Shown: positions 35,946-45,124, numbered from the stretch's first letter. The stretch is DNA of 64,000 nt from Acidovorax sp. Leaf78 (GCF_001422735.1 NZ_LMLZ01000012.1:1-64000), one strand, 5' to 3'. The notes: generated by a model not told the origin, from the letters alone. Program-made: numbers and translations.

Positions 35946-37354
35946 GGTGGCGGCGACGGCTGAGGGCAGAAGACATCCCCGGCGTGGAGCACGACTGCCC
36001 CTGGCACCGCCGCGCGAGCCGGGCGGTGGGGTATTCGCTGCGCATCCGGCTGGTGCTGGTGTTCATGGCACTGGCCGTGACGGTGGCCATCGCCTTCATG
36101 GGCGGAGTGCAAAAAGCCGTGTCGGTCGGCTGGCGCGAGGCTGCGCGCCCCTTGCTGATGGACTATGTGGACCGCCTGACCGCCGAGATCGGCAACCCCC
36201 CCAGCATCGAACGCGCGCAGGCGATTGCCAAGCGCCTGCCCATCACGCTGCGCATCGACGGGCCCGTGGTCCACTGGGAATCCCACCCCGACCAGCCGCG
36301 CCCGGACTGGATGAGCGACAAGTTCCAGCGCGAAGACCACTGGAACGGCCACGGCAGCGATGACCAGGGCCGGCGGCTCTTGCAGCGCATCACGGCCGAC
36401 GGGCACAGCATCGAATTCGGGCTCAACGCGCTGTCTTGGGACAAGCGCCCGCGCATCGCATGGGGCACGCTCACCGTGCTGCTGCTGCTCACCGCGCTGG
36501 CCTATGTATATGTGCGCCACCTGCTGCGGCCGCTGGACGACATCCGCATGGGCGCCCAGCGTTTTGGCGAGGGCAACTTCGCGCAGGCCATCCCCGTGCG
36601 GCACGCCCACCGGCCCGACGAACTGGGGCAACTGGCCGCCACCATCAACACCATGGGCGACGACATCCACCAGATGCTGGAGGCCAAGCGTGCCTTGCTG
36701 CTGGCCATGAGCCACGAGTTGCGCAGCCCGCTCACCCGAGCCCGCCTGAACACCGAACTGCTGCCCGAAAGCCCCGAGGTGCAGACCCAGCGCCTGGCGC
36801 TGATGCGCGACCTGGGCGAGATGGCCGGCCTGATCACCGACTTGCTGGAGAGCGAACGCCTGGCCGGCCGCCACGCCGCACTGCACCGCGAGCCCACGGA
36901 CCTGCCCGCCCTGGCGCGCGAAGTGATCGGCGAGTTGGGCAGGCGCCATGCCAGTGCGGCGTCCATCGTGCTGCATGCTGGGGGGCCGGACGAGGCCCTG
37001 CAAGCGCTATCGCTCGACCGATCCCGCCTGCGCCTGCTGCTGCGCAACCTGCTGGACAACAGCCTGCGGCACAGCGACCCTGCGGCACCGCCGCCAGAGC
37101 TTTACCTGCGGCGTGTGGACAACACCATCGAGATCGAAGTGCGCGACCACGGCCCCGGCGTTCCGCCTGAGCACCTGCCCCACCTGGCGCAGGCTTTCTA
37201 CCGGCCCGACACGGCCCGCCAGCGCACCACGGGCGGCGTGGGGCTGGGCCTGTACCTGTGCCGCCTGGTCGCACAGGCGCACGGCGGCACGCTGCACATG
37301 CGCAATGCCGAACCGGGTCTGTCGGTCACGGTGCGTCTGCCGGTGGTGGACTGA
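35942..37354 (+). CDS. Membrane sensor histidine kinase
   Basis: This 470-residue kinase has two membrane segments, near residues 33-55 (LRIRLVLVFMALAVTVAIAF) and about 175-198 (LTVLLLLTALAYVYVRHLL), with a short periplasmic sensor between them. A HAMP domain follows (RPLDDIRMGAQRFGEGNFAQ). The phosphorylated histidine is in AMSHELRSPLTRARLN, and the ATPase has the N box RNLLDNSLRHSD, the G1 motif DHGPGVPPEH and the G2 motif GGVGLGLYL. It overlaps the response regulator by ATGA, so they form one pair. The input signal is unknown; the CpxP-like gene suggests envelope stress. Confidence 0.92.
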   Translation: MRWRRRLRAEDIPGVEHDCPWHRRASRAVGYSLRIRLVLVFMALAVTVAIAFMGGVQKAVSVGWREAARPLLMDYVDRLTAEIGNPPSIERAQAIAKRLPITLRIDGPVVHWESHPDQPRPDWMSDKFQREDHWNGHGSDDQGRRLLQRITADGHSIEFGLNALSWDKRPRIAWGTLTVLLLLTALAYVYVRHLLRPLDDIRMGAQRFGEGNFAQAIPVRHAHRPDELGQLAATINTMGDDIHQMLEAKRALLLAMSHELRSPLTRARLNTELLPESPEVQTQRLALMRDLGEMAGLITDLLESERLAGRHAALHREPTDLPALAREVIGELGRRHASAASIVLHAGGPDEALQALSLDRSRLRLLLRNLLDNSLRHSDPAAPPPELYLRRVDNTIEIEVRDHGPGVPPEHLPHLAQAFYRPDTARQRTTGGVGLGLYLCRLVAQAHGGTLHMRNAEPGLSVTVRLPVVD

Positions 37355-37650
37355 GCGGGGCGGGGCCAAAGGGTGAGGCACCGGGGCAGAGCGGCCTTGC
37401 GAACTCCTTGCGGTCCTAGTCAGCGAAGAGGCCCGGCGCTGTACCAATGCGAGGAAAGGCGAGGCAAGACAGGTGCGCCGTGGCGCGCTGCGCGGCGTCG
37501 CATAGACAGGCATACCCGTCAGAGCACAACACCTGTGCGGCTTGGCCTTCCCTCTGGCCAAAACGCCTGGCTTTGCGCGGTGTTGGTGCGCCACAGCGCG
37601 AGGTCCGCGCACCCAGTGCCCGCCCATGCGCAAATCGTGAATGCAAACAA

Positions 37651-37703
37651 AATGCCTCCTACCGCTCTCTGGCATAGGTTTTATTGCTATCAATAAAATA
37701 GCA
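37651..37703. repeat. Palindromic repeat, family 2, copy before the hut locus
   Basis: The bases AATGCCTCCTACCGCTCTCT followed by GGCATAGGTTTTATTGCTAT and CAATAAAATAGCATT match the family. TATTGCTATCAATAAAATAG is the AT-rich right arm. It lies about 100 bp upstream of the HutC-type operator. Confidence 0.65.
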
Positions 37704-37804
37704 TTGCGAATTCCTGGCACCAGCGCATGCTTTCTTAACCACCTGGCCTCGTTCTTGCTGAGACAAAGCACCCCGCTGTTTTGAGGCGCAGTTTTAGCGT
37801 TTAC

Positions 37805-37818
37805 CCTGTATATACAGG
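37805..37818. promoter_or_regulatory. HutC-type operator upstream of the ABC transporter
   Basis: The 14-bp perfect palindrome CCTGTATATACAGG matches the HutC operator pattern (TGTATATACA core) known from histidine utilisation genes. It lies 88 bp before the substrate-binding protein start. A near-identical site is before hutH. Urocanate bound to HutC normally releases it. Confidence 0.75.
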
Positions 37819-37905
37819 TATGCTCGGACTGTCATCATGGCGGCTGGAAGCGGGTGCGACCCGGCCGGAGTGGGCAAAGGTACTTTCTTCAAACAGGAGC
37901 AGATG

Positions 37906-38871
37906 ATGACTCGATCGGTTGTGAAATGGACGTCGCTGGCAGCGGCAGCGACTTGCGCAATGGCACTGGCTGCACCGGCCCAGGCGCAAGAGACCAAGAT
38001 TGTTTTGGGCATGTCCGGCTGGACGGGCTTTGCGCCGCTCACCCTGGCTGACAAGGCGGGCATCTTCAAGAAGAACGGCCTCGATGTGGAGATCAAGATG
38101 ATCCCGCAGAAGGACCGCCACCTGGCCCTGGCGTCCAAGTCCATCCAGTGCGCTGCCACCACGGTCGAGACGCATGTGGCCTGGAACGCCAACGGCGTGC
38201 CCATCGTGCAGATCTTCCAGATGGACAAGTCCTACGGCGCCGACGGCATCGCGGTGCGCGGCGACATCAAGGGCTTTGCAGACCTGAAGGGCAAGACCAT
38301 CGGCGTGGATGCGCCCGGCACCGCCCCGTACTTTGGCCTGGCCTGGATGCTCAGCAAGAACGGCATGAGCCTCAAGGACGTGAAGACCACCACGCTGTCG
38401 CCCCAGGCGGCTGCGCAGGCCTTCGTGGCAGGGCAAAACGACGCTGCCATGACGTACGAGCCTTACCTCTCCACCGTGCGCGACAACCCTGCGTCGGGCA
38501 AGATTTTGGCCACCACGCTCGACTACCCGATGGTGATGGACACCGTGGGTTGCGACCCCACCTGGCTCAAGGCCAACGGCAAGGCCGCGCAGGCCCTGGC
38601 CAATTCGTACTTCCAGGCGCTCGACATGATCAAGGCCGACCCCACCAAGTCCAACGAGATCATGGGCGCGGCCGTCAAGCAGACGGGCGAGCAGTTCGCC
38701 AAGTCGTCGTCCTTCCTGCGCTGGCAGGACAAGGCTGCCAACCAGAAGTTCTTTGCTGGCGAGCTGCAGACTTTCATGAAGGACGCCACGGCCATCCTGC
38801 TGGAGGCCGGCATCATCCGCAAGGCGAATGAGGATCTGGCGGTCACGTTCGACGCGAGCTTCATCAAGTAA
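37906..38871 (+). CDS. ABC transporter substrate-binding protein (NMT1/SsuA type), hut-linked
   Basis: This 321-residue protein has a signal peptide (MTRSVVKWTSLAAAATCAMA ... PAQAQ) and an NMT1/SsuA-type binding domain: TKIVLGMSGWTGFAPLTLAD and FADLKGKTIGVDAPGTAPYF. Two ATGs stand side by side; the one at 37906 has better spacing from AGGAG. It lies next to hutC and under a HutC-type operator, so it should bind histidine, urocanate or a related compound, which is inference. It is followed by permease and ATPase genes after a 136-bp gap. Taurine/sulfonate-type transporters are the closest relatives by motif. Confidence 0.9.
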   Translation: MTRSVVKWTSLAAAATCAMALAAPAQAQETKIVLGMSGWTGFAPLTLADKAGIFKKNGLDVEIKMIPQKDRHLALASKSIQCAATTVETHVAWNANGVPIVQIFQMDKSYGADGIAVRGDIKGFADLKGKTIGVDAPGTAPYFGLAWMLSKNGMSLKDVKTTTLSPQAAAQAFVAGQNDAAMTYEPYLSTVRDNPASGKILATTLDYPMVMDTVGCDPTWLKANGKAAQALANSYFQALDMIKADPTKSNEIMGAAVKQTGEQFAKSSSFLRWQDKAANQKFFAGELQTFMKDATAILLEAGIIRKANEDLAVTFDASFIK

Positions 38872-38878
38872 CAGGCGC

Positions 38879-38981
38879 GGCCAACACAACTCCTCTGGCG
38901 TCGTTGCAACCTCTTGTCGTACTAACGTACTGCCTGCGAGGCTGCGCCTAGCCAGAGCCGCTTCGCTGAGTTGTCTTGGCC
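38879..38981. repeat. Large imperfect palindrome between SBP and permease genes
   Basis: GGCCAACACAACTC at the left pairs with GAGTTGTCTTGGCC at the right; inside them CTCTGGC pairs with GCCAGAG, and AACCTC with GAGGCT. The result is a long hairpin of about 100 bases that interrupts the ABC operon. It resembles intergenic repeat palindromes in Comamonadaceae. It could lower expression of the permease relative to the binding protein. Confidence 0.65.
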
Positions 38982-39007
38982 ACTCCACACCCTAGAAAAA
39001 CTGCGCT

Positions 39008-39844
39008 ATGTCTGCTGTGCAACCCCTGTCCGCCACCGAGCCCCAAGCCCCTGTGCGCCGGCGTTCGCTCGCTCCGCTGGAGCCTGTGAGTGCCCGCGCC
39101 CGCTGGCTGCTGGGCTTCGGTTTTTTTGTGTTGTTCGTGCTGGTGTGGGCGTTCTTCACGCTGGGCGGCTTCGTGTCGCCCACCTTCCTGGCCAGCCCTG
39201 TCACCATGGCCAAGGAAGGCTGGCTGTTGTTCAGCGAGTACGGCTTTCATAAGGACATCGGCATGACGGTGTGGCGCGTGTTCGGCGGCTTCATCCTGGC
39301 CGCCGTCATCGCCGTGCCGCTGGGTATCGCGATGGGCGCATACAAGGGCATCGAGGCGTTCTTCGAGCCCTTCGTCTCGTTCTGCCGCTACCTGCCCGCG
39401 TCGGCCTTCATTCCGCTGCTCATCCTGTGGGCCGGCATTGGCGAGACGCAGAAGATCCTCGTCATCTTCATCGGCTCGGTCTTTCAGATCACGCTCATGG
39501 TCGCCGTCACCGTGGGTGGCGCGCGGCGCGACCTGGTGGAGGCTGCGTACACGCTGGGTGCGGGCCACAAGGGCATCGTCACCCGCGTGCTCATCCCCGG
39601 CGCCGCGCCCGAGATCGCCGAGACCCTGCGCCTGGTGCTGGGCTGGGCCTGGACCTACGTCATCGTGGCCGAGCTGATCGGGTCGTCGAGCGGCATCGGC
39701 CACATGATCACCGACAGCCAGTCGCTGCTCAACACCGGCCAGATCATCTTCGGCATCATCATCATCGGCCTCATCGGGCTGGTGTCCGACTTCGCCTTCA
39801 AGGCGCTCAACCACCGTCTGTTTGCCTGGAGTTTTGTGCGATGA
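39008..39844 (+). CDS. ABC transporter permease (SsuC/TauC type), hut-linked
   Basis: This 278-residue protein has six or so membrane segments and the permease motif EAAYTLGAGHKGIVTRVLIP, which contacts the ATPase. A charged N-terminal stretch (about 30 residues) precedes the first segment LGFGFFVLFVLVWAFFTLGG. It belongs to the BPD transporter family that includes SsuC and TauC. It overlaps the ATPase gene by 4 bp. The substrate is inferred from the hut context. Confidence 0.93.
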   Translation: MSAVQPLSATEPQAPVRRRSLAPLEPVSARARWLLGFGFFVLFVLVWAFFTLGGFVSPTFLASPVTMAKEGWLLFSEYGFHKDIGMTVWRVFGGFILAAVIAVPLGIAMGAYKGIEAFFEPFVSFCRYLPASAFIPLLILWAGIGETQKILVIFIGSVFQITLMVAVTVGGARRDLVEAAYTLGAGHKGIVTRVLIPGAAPEIAETLRLVLGWAWTYVIVAELIGSSSGIGHMITDSQSLLNTGQIIFGIIIIGLIGLVSDFAFKALNHRLFAWSFVR

Positions 39845-40620
39845 GCCGCGTTTCCATACAAGCCGTTTCGCGCGTCTTCGAGACCGCCAAGGGCCAGCGC
39901 ACACAGGCGCTGCAGCCGGTCGACTTCGAGGTCAAGGACAACGATTTCGTCACCATCCTCGGCCCGTCGGGCTGCGGCAAGTCCACGCTGCTGCGCATCG
40001 TGGCGGGGCTGGACCACGCCACCAGCGGCCGCGTGCTGCTCGATGGCGCACCGGTCGAAGGCCCCGGGCCCGAGCGCGGCATGGTGTTTCAGAGCTACAC
40101 GCTGTTCCCCTGGCTCACCATCGAGCAGAACATCCGCTTCGGCCTGCGCGAGCGCGGCATGCCCGAATCGCAGCAGAAAGAGCGCGCCGCGTACTTCATC
40201 GCCAAGGTGGGGCTGCGCGGCTTCGAGCAGCACTTTCCCAAGCAGCTGTCGGGCGGCATGCAGCAGCGCACCGCCATTGCGCGCGCGCTGGCCAACGACC
40301 CCAAAATCCTGTTGATGGACGAGCCCTTCGGCGCGCTCGACAACCAGACCCGCGTGCTCATGCAAGAGCTGCTGCTGGGCATCTGGGAGGCCGAGCGCAA
40401 GACCGTGCTGTTCGTCACCCACGACATCGACGAGGCCATCTTCATGGCCAACCGCGTGGCCGTGTTCAGCGCCCGGCCCGGCCGCATCAAGACCGAGCTG
40501 TCAGTGGACCTGCCGCACCCGCGCCACTACACGATCAAGACCAGCCCCGAGTTCATGGACCTCAAGGCGCGCCTGACGGAAGAGATCCGCGCCGAGTCCA
40601 TGGCGGCGGACCTGCATTAA
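39841..40620 (+). CDS. ABC transporter ATP-binding protein (SsuB/TauB type), hut-linked
   Basis: This 259-residue ATPase has a Walker A motif GPSGCGKSTLLRIVAGL, signature LSGGMQQRTAIARALA and Walker B ILLMDEPFGALDNQT, with the switch histidine in VTHDIDEAIFMANRVAV. It starts within the end of the permease gene (ATGA). It energises uptake by the binding protein and permease. hutC follows 6 bp later, so these genes are co-transcribed with the regulator. Confidence 0.95.
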   Translation: MSRVSIQAVSRVFETAKGQRTQALQPVDFEVKDNDFVTILGPSGCGKSTLLRIVAGLDHATSGRVLLDGAPVEGPGPERGMVFQSYTLFPWLTIEQNIRFGLRERGMPESQQKERAAYFIAKVGLRGFEQHFPKQLSGGMQQRTAIARALANDPKILLMDEPFGALDNQTRVLMQELLLGIWEAERKTVLFVTHDIDEAIFMANRVAVFSARPGRIKTELSVDLPHPRHYTIKTSPEFMDLKARLTEEIRAESMAADLH

Positions 40621-40626
40621 GGCTTT

Positions 40627-41445
40627 ATGAGCGCCCGTCCTTCCCGCCGTCCCGCAGATGCTCCGCGAAGCGGGCCCCGTGCCGCCTCAGCCAAGGCGGT
40701 CGTGGCCGTGGGCGCACCCGCGCAGGCCATGGCGCTGTACGAGCAGGTCAAGGACCACATCTCGCGCAAGATCCAGGAAGGCATCTGGCGCGCGGGCGAC
40801 CGCCTGCCGTCCGAGAACGAGCTGGTGACCCAGTTCGGCATCTCGCGCATGACGGTGAACCGCGCGCTGCGCGAACTGGTGGAGCAGGGCCGCATCGTGC
40901 GCGTGGCCGGTGTGGGCAGCTTCGTGGCCGAAGACAAGCCCCAGTCCACGCTGCTGCAGATCGCCAACCTGGCCGGCGAGATCCGCCAACGCGGGCATGA
41001 CTACCGCTGCGACGTGCTGGCGGTGGAGCGCATCTCGGCCACACTGGAAGTGGCCGCCGCGCTGGACCTGCGCACGGGCGAGTCGGTGTTCCATTCGCTG
41101 TGCATCCACCGCGAAGACGGCGTGCCCGTGCAACTGGAAGACCGCCACGTGAACCCGCGCCAGGTGCCCCAGTTCGCCGCGCAGGACTTCACGCTGCTGC
41201 AGCCCTCCGAATACCTGGTGCGCAACGTGCCGTTCGACCAGATCGAGCACGTGGTCGACGCCGTCATGCCCACTGCCGAGCAGGCCACGCTGCTCGAGAT
41301 GTCGCCGCAGGAGCCCTGCCTGCTGCTCACCCGCCGCACCTGGTCGCGTGGTGTGCCGATCACCGTGGTGCGCTGCCTGCACCCCGCCACCCGCTACCGC
41401 CTGGGCAGCCGCTTTCGGGCTGACGGTAATCCTGTCGCAGGGTGA
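40627..41445 (+). CDS. hutC: HutC, GntR-family repressor of histidine utilisation
   Basis: This 272-residue protein has an extended N-terminus, then a GntR winged helix (residues about 40-105) with GISRMTVNRALRELVEQGRI, then an UTRA effector domain (about 125-265). Motifs such as QFGISRMTVN and FDQIEHVVDAVMPTAEQATL match HutC. HutC represses hut genes and is released by urocanate. Two palindromic operators with a TGTATATACA core are in this locus, one before the transporter and one before hutH. An inverted repeat after the gene separates it from hutH. Confidence 0.93.
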   Translation: MSARPSRRPADAPRSGPRAASAKAVVAVGAPAQAMALYEQVKDHISRKIQEGIWRAGDRLPSENELVTQFGISRMTVNRALRELVEQGRIVRVAGVGSFVAEDKPQSTLLQIANLAGEIRQRGHDYRCDVLAVERISATLEVAAALDLRTGESVFHSLCIHREDGVPVQLEDRHVNPRQVPQFAAQDFTLLQPSEYLVRNVPFDQIEHVVDAVMPTAEQATLLEMSPQEPCLLLTRRTWSRGVPITVVRCLHPATRYRLGSRFRADGNPVAG

Positions 41446-41486
41446 ACGAGATGCCCATGTTCCTCCCCAGCCCACGCACCCCCAAC

Positions 41487-41557
41487 CCGTTCGGGCTGAG
41501 CCTGTCGAAGCCAGGGCGCGAACACCGCAGCCCTTCGACAAGCTCAGGGCGAACGGG
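41487..41557. repeat. Hut-locus inverted repeat, family 3, full copy 1
   Basis: A left arm CCGTTCGGGCTGAGCCTGTC-GAAGCC and a right arm GCCCTTCGACAAGCTCAGGG-CGAACGG are inverted copies of each other, 12 bases apart. It lies between hutC and the hutH operator and would fold into a strong hairpin, so it may end the hutC transcript. Other copies: 43204-43274, and half copies at 45125-45155, 48583-48613 and 48640-48669. Confidence 0.8.
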
Positions 41558-41608
41558 CTGAGTGACCGACCAGCGTTGACTGACTGACTGATTTTTCGCT
41601 TGTACCTA

Positions 41609-41622
41609 CTTGTATATACAGG
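41609..41622. promoter_or_regulatory. HutC-type operator at the hutH start
   Basis: CTTGTATATACAGG carries the same TGTATATACA core as the operator at 37805. It ends 9 bp before the hutH ATG, so HutC binding should block transcription or the start of translation. A TTGACT at 41576-41581 could be the -35 of a hutH promoter. Confidence 0.75.
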
Positions 41623-41631
41623 ATGATCCCA

Positions 41632-43176
41632 ATGACCAAAACAACCGCTTCGGCCTCCATCACCCTGCACCCTGGCCACGTATCCTTGGCCGCGCTGCGC
41701 AGCATTTACGCTGCGCCCGGGCAGCTGTCGCTCGACCCGTCCGCACGCGCACTCATGCAGGCATCGCTGGCCACGGTGCAGCGCATCGTGGACGAAGACC
41801 AGGTGGTCTATGGCATCAACACCGGCTTCGGCAAGCTCGCCAGCACCAAGATCGCCCACGAGCGCCTGGCCGAACTGCAGCGCAACCTGGTGCTGTCGCA
41901 CAGCGTGGGCACGGGCGATGCGCTGGCCGACGATGTGGTGCGCCTCATCCTCGCGACCAAGGCCATCAGCCTGGCGCGCGGGCATTCCGGCATCCGGCCC
42001 GAGATCGTGGATGCGCTGCTGGCAATGGCCAATGCCAACGTGCTGCCCGTGATCCCGGCCAAGGGCTCGGTGGGTGCGTCGGGCGACCTGGCGCCACTGG
42101 CGCACCTGGCCTGCGTGCTGATCGGCGAAGGCCAGGCCAAGGTCAACGGCACGGTGGTGTCCGGGGCTGACGCCATGCGCTCCATCGGCCTGGCGCCGTT
42201 CGTGCTGGGCCCCAAGGAAGGGCTGGCGCTGCTCAACGGCACGCAGGTGTCCACCTCGCTCGCGTTGGCCGGTCTGTTCGGCGCAGAAAGCGTCTTCGCG
42301 GCCGCGCTGGTCGCGGGCTGCCTGTCGCTCGAGGCCATCAAGGGCTCGGTCAAGCCGTTTGACGCACGCATCCACGAAGCGCGTGGCCAGGCCGGGCAGA
42401 TCGCCGTGGCGGCCGCCGTGCGCGCCTTGCTGGACGGCAGCGCCATCGACACCTCGCACCCGAACTGCGGCCGCGTGCAGGACCCATACTCCATCCGCTG
42501 CGTGCCACAGGTGATGGGCGCGTGCCTCGACAACCTGCACCACGCCGCGCGCGTGCTGACCATCGAGGCCAACGCGGCATCCGACAACCCCCTGGTGTTT
42601 GACAACGGGGACGTGATCTCCGGCGGCAACTTCCACGCCGAGCCCGTGGCCTTTGTGGCCGACATCATCGCGCTGGCCGTGGCCGAGATCGGTGCGATCT
42701 CCGAGCGCCGCCTGTCGCTGCTGCTGGACCCGGGCCTTTCGGGCCTGCCCGCATTTCTGATCCGCGACAGCGGCGTGAACTCGGGCTTCATGATCGCGCA
42801 GGTCACCGCCGCCGCGCTGGCGGCCGAGAACCAATGCCTGGCCAACCCCAGCAGCGTGACCAGCCTGCCCACATCGGCCAACCAGGAAGACCATGTCTCC
42901 ATGGCCACCTACGGCGCGCGGCGCCTGGGCGACATGGTGCGCAATGCGGCGGTGATGGTGGGCATCGAGGCCATGGCCGCTGCCCAGGGCATGGAATTCG
43001 ACCGTGCCTTGAAGTCATCGCCTTTGGTGGAAGACCAGTTCACCGCCATCCGCCAGCGCGTGGCCTACCTGGAGCAGGACCGCTACCTCGCCACGGACAT
43101 CGAGGCGATGCGCGACTGGGCCCAGCAGTCCGCTTGGCCCGCAGCGCTGACGCAGTGCCTGCCCAGCTTTGCTTGA
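41632..43176 (+). CDS. hutH: Histidine ammonia-lyase
   Basis: This 514-residue enzyme removes ammonia from histidine to give urocanate, the first step of the pathway. The MIO prosthetic group forms from Ala-Ser-Gly in VGASGDLAPLAHLACVLIGE, and VYGINTGFGKLASTKIAHE and EDHVSMATYGARRL are further family segments. The ATG at 41632 is preferred (AGGA 8 bases upstream); an ATG at 41623 would overlap the HutC operator. The length is normal (about 510). Confidence 0.97.
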   Translation: MTKTTASASITLHPGHVSLAALRSIYAAPGQLSLDPSARALMQASLATVQRIVDEDQVVYGINTGFGKLASTKIAHERLAELQRNLVLSHSVGTGDALADDVVRLILATKAISLARGHSGIRPEIVDALLAMANANVLPVIPAKGSVGASGDLAPLAHLACVLIGEGQAKVNGTVVSGADAMRSIGLAPFVLGPKEGLALLNGTQVSTSLALAGLFGAESVFAAALVAGCLSLEAIKGSVKPFDARIHEARGQAGQIAVAAAVRALLDGSAIDTSHPNCGRVQDPYSIRCVPQVMGACLDNLHHAARVLTIEANAASDNPLVFDNGDVISGGNFHAEPVAFVADIIALAVAEIGAISERRLSLLLDPGLSGLPAFLIRDSGVNSGFMIAQVTAAALAAENQCLANPSSVTSLPTSANQEDHVSMATYGARRLGDMVRNAAVMVGIEAMAAAQGMEFDRALKSSPLVEDQFTAIRQRVAYLEQDRYLATDIEAMRDWAQQSAWPAALTQCLPSFA

Positions 43177-43203
43177 GCCTCATGCGCGTATCCACTCTCC
43201 CAA

Positions 43204-43274
43204 CCGTTCGGGCTGAGCCTGTCGAAGCCAGGGCCCTGCCTGTGCGAGCCCTTCGACAAGCTCAGGGCGAACGG
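43204..43274. repeat. Hut-locus inverted repeat, family 3, full copy 2
   Basis: The arms CCGTTCGGGCTGAGCCTGTC and TTCGACAAGCTCAGGGCGAA face each other across a short spacer, as in copy 1. It lies 27 bp after the hutH stop and 88 bp before hutU. Confidence 0.8.
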
Positions 43275-43362
43275 GGTGGGTGACACGCGCCAAGCACCTC
43301 ACCGACCCCCTGCAAACCCCATCCACCGTTCACCGCCATCCCCATTCACCCAGGAGCCCACC

Positions 43363-45093
43363 ATGAACGCCAACGACGCCATCATTGCTGCCGCAGCTTC
43401 CTCCAGCACCGACCCCCGTCACGACGCCAGCCGCGTGATCCGCGCGCCGCGCGGCAACCAGCTCACCTGCAAGAGCTGGCTCACCGAGGCCGCCTACCGC
43501 ATGATCCAGAACAACTTGGACTCCGAGGTGGCCGAGCGCCCGCAGGATCTGGTGGTGTACGGCGGCATCGGCCGCGCCGCGCGCAACTGGGAGTGCTATG
43601 ACCAGATCCTCGCCTCGCTCAAGGACCTGAACGACGACGAAACCCTGCTCATCCAATCCGGCAAGCCCGTGGGCGTGTTCAAGACCCACGCCAACGCGCC
43701 CCGCGTGCTGCTGGCCAATTCCAACCTGGTGCCCAAGTGGGCCAACTGGGAGCACTTCAGCGAGCTGGACCAGAAGGGCCTGTTCATGTACGGCCAGATG
43801 ACGGCCGGCAGCTGGATCTACATCGGCACGCAAGGCATCGTGCAGGGCACCTACGAGACCTTTGCCGAGGCCGGCCGCAAGCACTACGGCGGCTCGCTCG
43901 AAGGCAAGTGGATTTTGACCGCGGGCCTGGGCGGCATGGGCGGCGCGCAGCCGCTGGCAGCCACGTTCGCGGGCGCGGTGTCGCTCAACATCGAGTGCCA
44001 GCAAAGCAGCATCGACTTTCGCCTGCGCACGCGCTACGTGGACAAGCAGGCGCGCGACATCGATCATGCGCTCGAGCTGATCCAGCAGCACACGGCAGCC
44101 AAGGAGGCCATCTCCATCGCCCTGCTGGGCAACGCGGCCGACGTGCTGCCCGAGCTGGTCAAACGTGCCCGGGCCGGCGGCTTGAAGCCCGACCTGGTCA
44201 CCGACCAGACCTCGGCCCACGACTTGGTCAACGGCTACCTGCCCGCAGGCTGGACGGTGGAGCAGTGGCGCGCCGCGCAGCAGGACGTGACCCAGCACGA
44301 AGCCCTGAAGCAGGCCGCAGCCCGCTCGTGCGCGGTGCACGTGCAGGCCATGCTCGGCTTCCAGTCAATGGGCATCCCCACGGTGGACTACGGCAACAAC
44401 ATCCGCCAGGTGGCTTTCGACGAAGGCGTGGCCAACGCGTTCGACTTCCCCGGTTTCGTACCTGCCTACATCCGCCCCCTGTTCTGCGAAGGCAAGGGCC
44501 CGTTCCGCTGGGTGGCGTTGTCGGGCGACCCCGAGGACATCCGCAAGACCGACGCCAAGATCAAGGAGCTGTTCCCCGAGAACAAGCACGTGCACCGCTG
44601 GCTCGACATGGCCGGCGAGCGCATCGCCTTCCAGGGCCTGCCCGCACGCATCTGCTGGCTGGGCCTGGGCGAGCGCCACATCGCGGGCCTTGCCTTCAAC
44701 GAGATGGTCAAGAGCGGTGAGCTCAAGGCCCCCATCGTCATCGGCCGCGACCACCTGGACACGGGCAGCGTGGCCAGCCCTAACCGCGAGACCGAAGCCA
44801 TGAAGGACGGCACCGATGCCGTGAGCGACTGGCCGCTGCTCAACGCGCTGCTCAACACCTCGGGCGGCGCCACCTGGGTCAGCCTGCACCACGGCGGCGG
44901 CGTGGGGATGGGCTACTCGCAGCACTCGGGCATGGTCATCGTGGCCGACGGGACCGAAGCCGCAGCCGAGCGCCTGGCGCGCGTGCTGGTCAACGACTGC
45001 GGCAGCGGCGTGATGCGCCATGCCGATGCGGGGTATGAACTGGCGGTGGAGACGGCCAAGAAGCAGGGGCTGAAGCTGCCGATGGTGAAGTGA
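43363..45093 (+). CDS. hutU: Urocanate hydratase
   Basis: This 576-residue NAD-dependent enzyme converts urocanate to 4-imidazolone-5-propionate. Family features include [39 protein letters not shown], and [32 protein letters not shown] precedes the ATG at 43363; the longer in-frame start at 43276 is rejected because it would include part of the upstream repeat. The length is typical (about 560). Confidence 0.97.
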   Translation: MNANDAIIAAAASSSTDPRHDASRVIRAPRGNQLTCKSWLTEAAYRMIQNNLDSEVAERPQDLVVYGGIGRAARNWECYDQILASLKDLNDDETLLIQSGKPVGVFKTHANAPRVLLANSNLVPKWANWEHFSELDQKGLFMYGQMTAGSWIYIGTQGIVQGTYETFAEAGRKHYGGSLEGKWILTAGLGGMGGAQPLAATFAGAVSLNIECQQSSIDFRLRTRYVDKQARDIDHALELIQQHTAAKEAISIALLGNAADVLPELVKRARAGGLKPDLVTDQTSAHDLVNGYLPAGWTVEQWRAAQQDVTQHEALKQAAARSCAVHVQAMLGFQSMGIPTVDYGNNIRQVAFDEGVANAFDFPGFVPAYIRPLFCEGKGPFRWVALSGDPEDIRKTDAKIKELFPENKHVHRWLDMAGERIAFQGLPARICWLGLGERHIAGLAFNEMVKSGELKAPIVIGRDHLDTGSVASPNRETEAMKDGTDAVSDWPLLNALLNTSGGATWVSLHHGGGVGMGYSQHSGMVIVADGTEAAAERLARVLVNDCGSGVMRHADAGYELAVETAKKQGLKLPMVK

Positions 45094-45124
45094 GGGAATG
45101 TGCGGGGGCCGTGCAGGCGCCCGT

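Larger units (their letters stand above)
37355..37905. other. 551-bp gap before the hut locus
   Basis: No gene is supported in this stretch. It contains a palindromic repeat copy (37651-37703) and, near the right end, the HutC-type operator (37805-37818). GTTTTAGCGTTTACC and TTGAGG lie just upstream of the operator and may be part of a promoter, which I cannot define better. Confidence 0.6.

Noticed and set aside
41487..41557. Hut-locus repeats as a CRISPR array
   Set aside because: Copies are separated by whole genes, spacers are not regular, and no cas genes are present.
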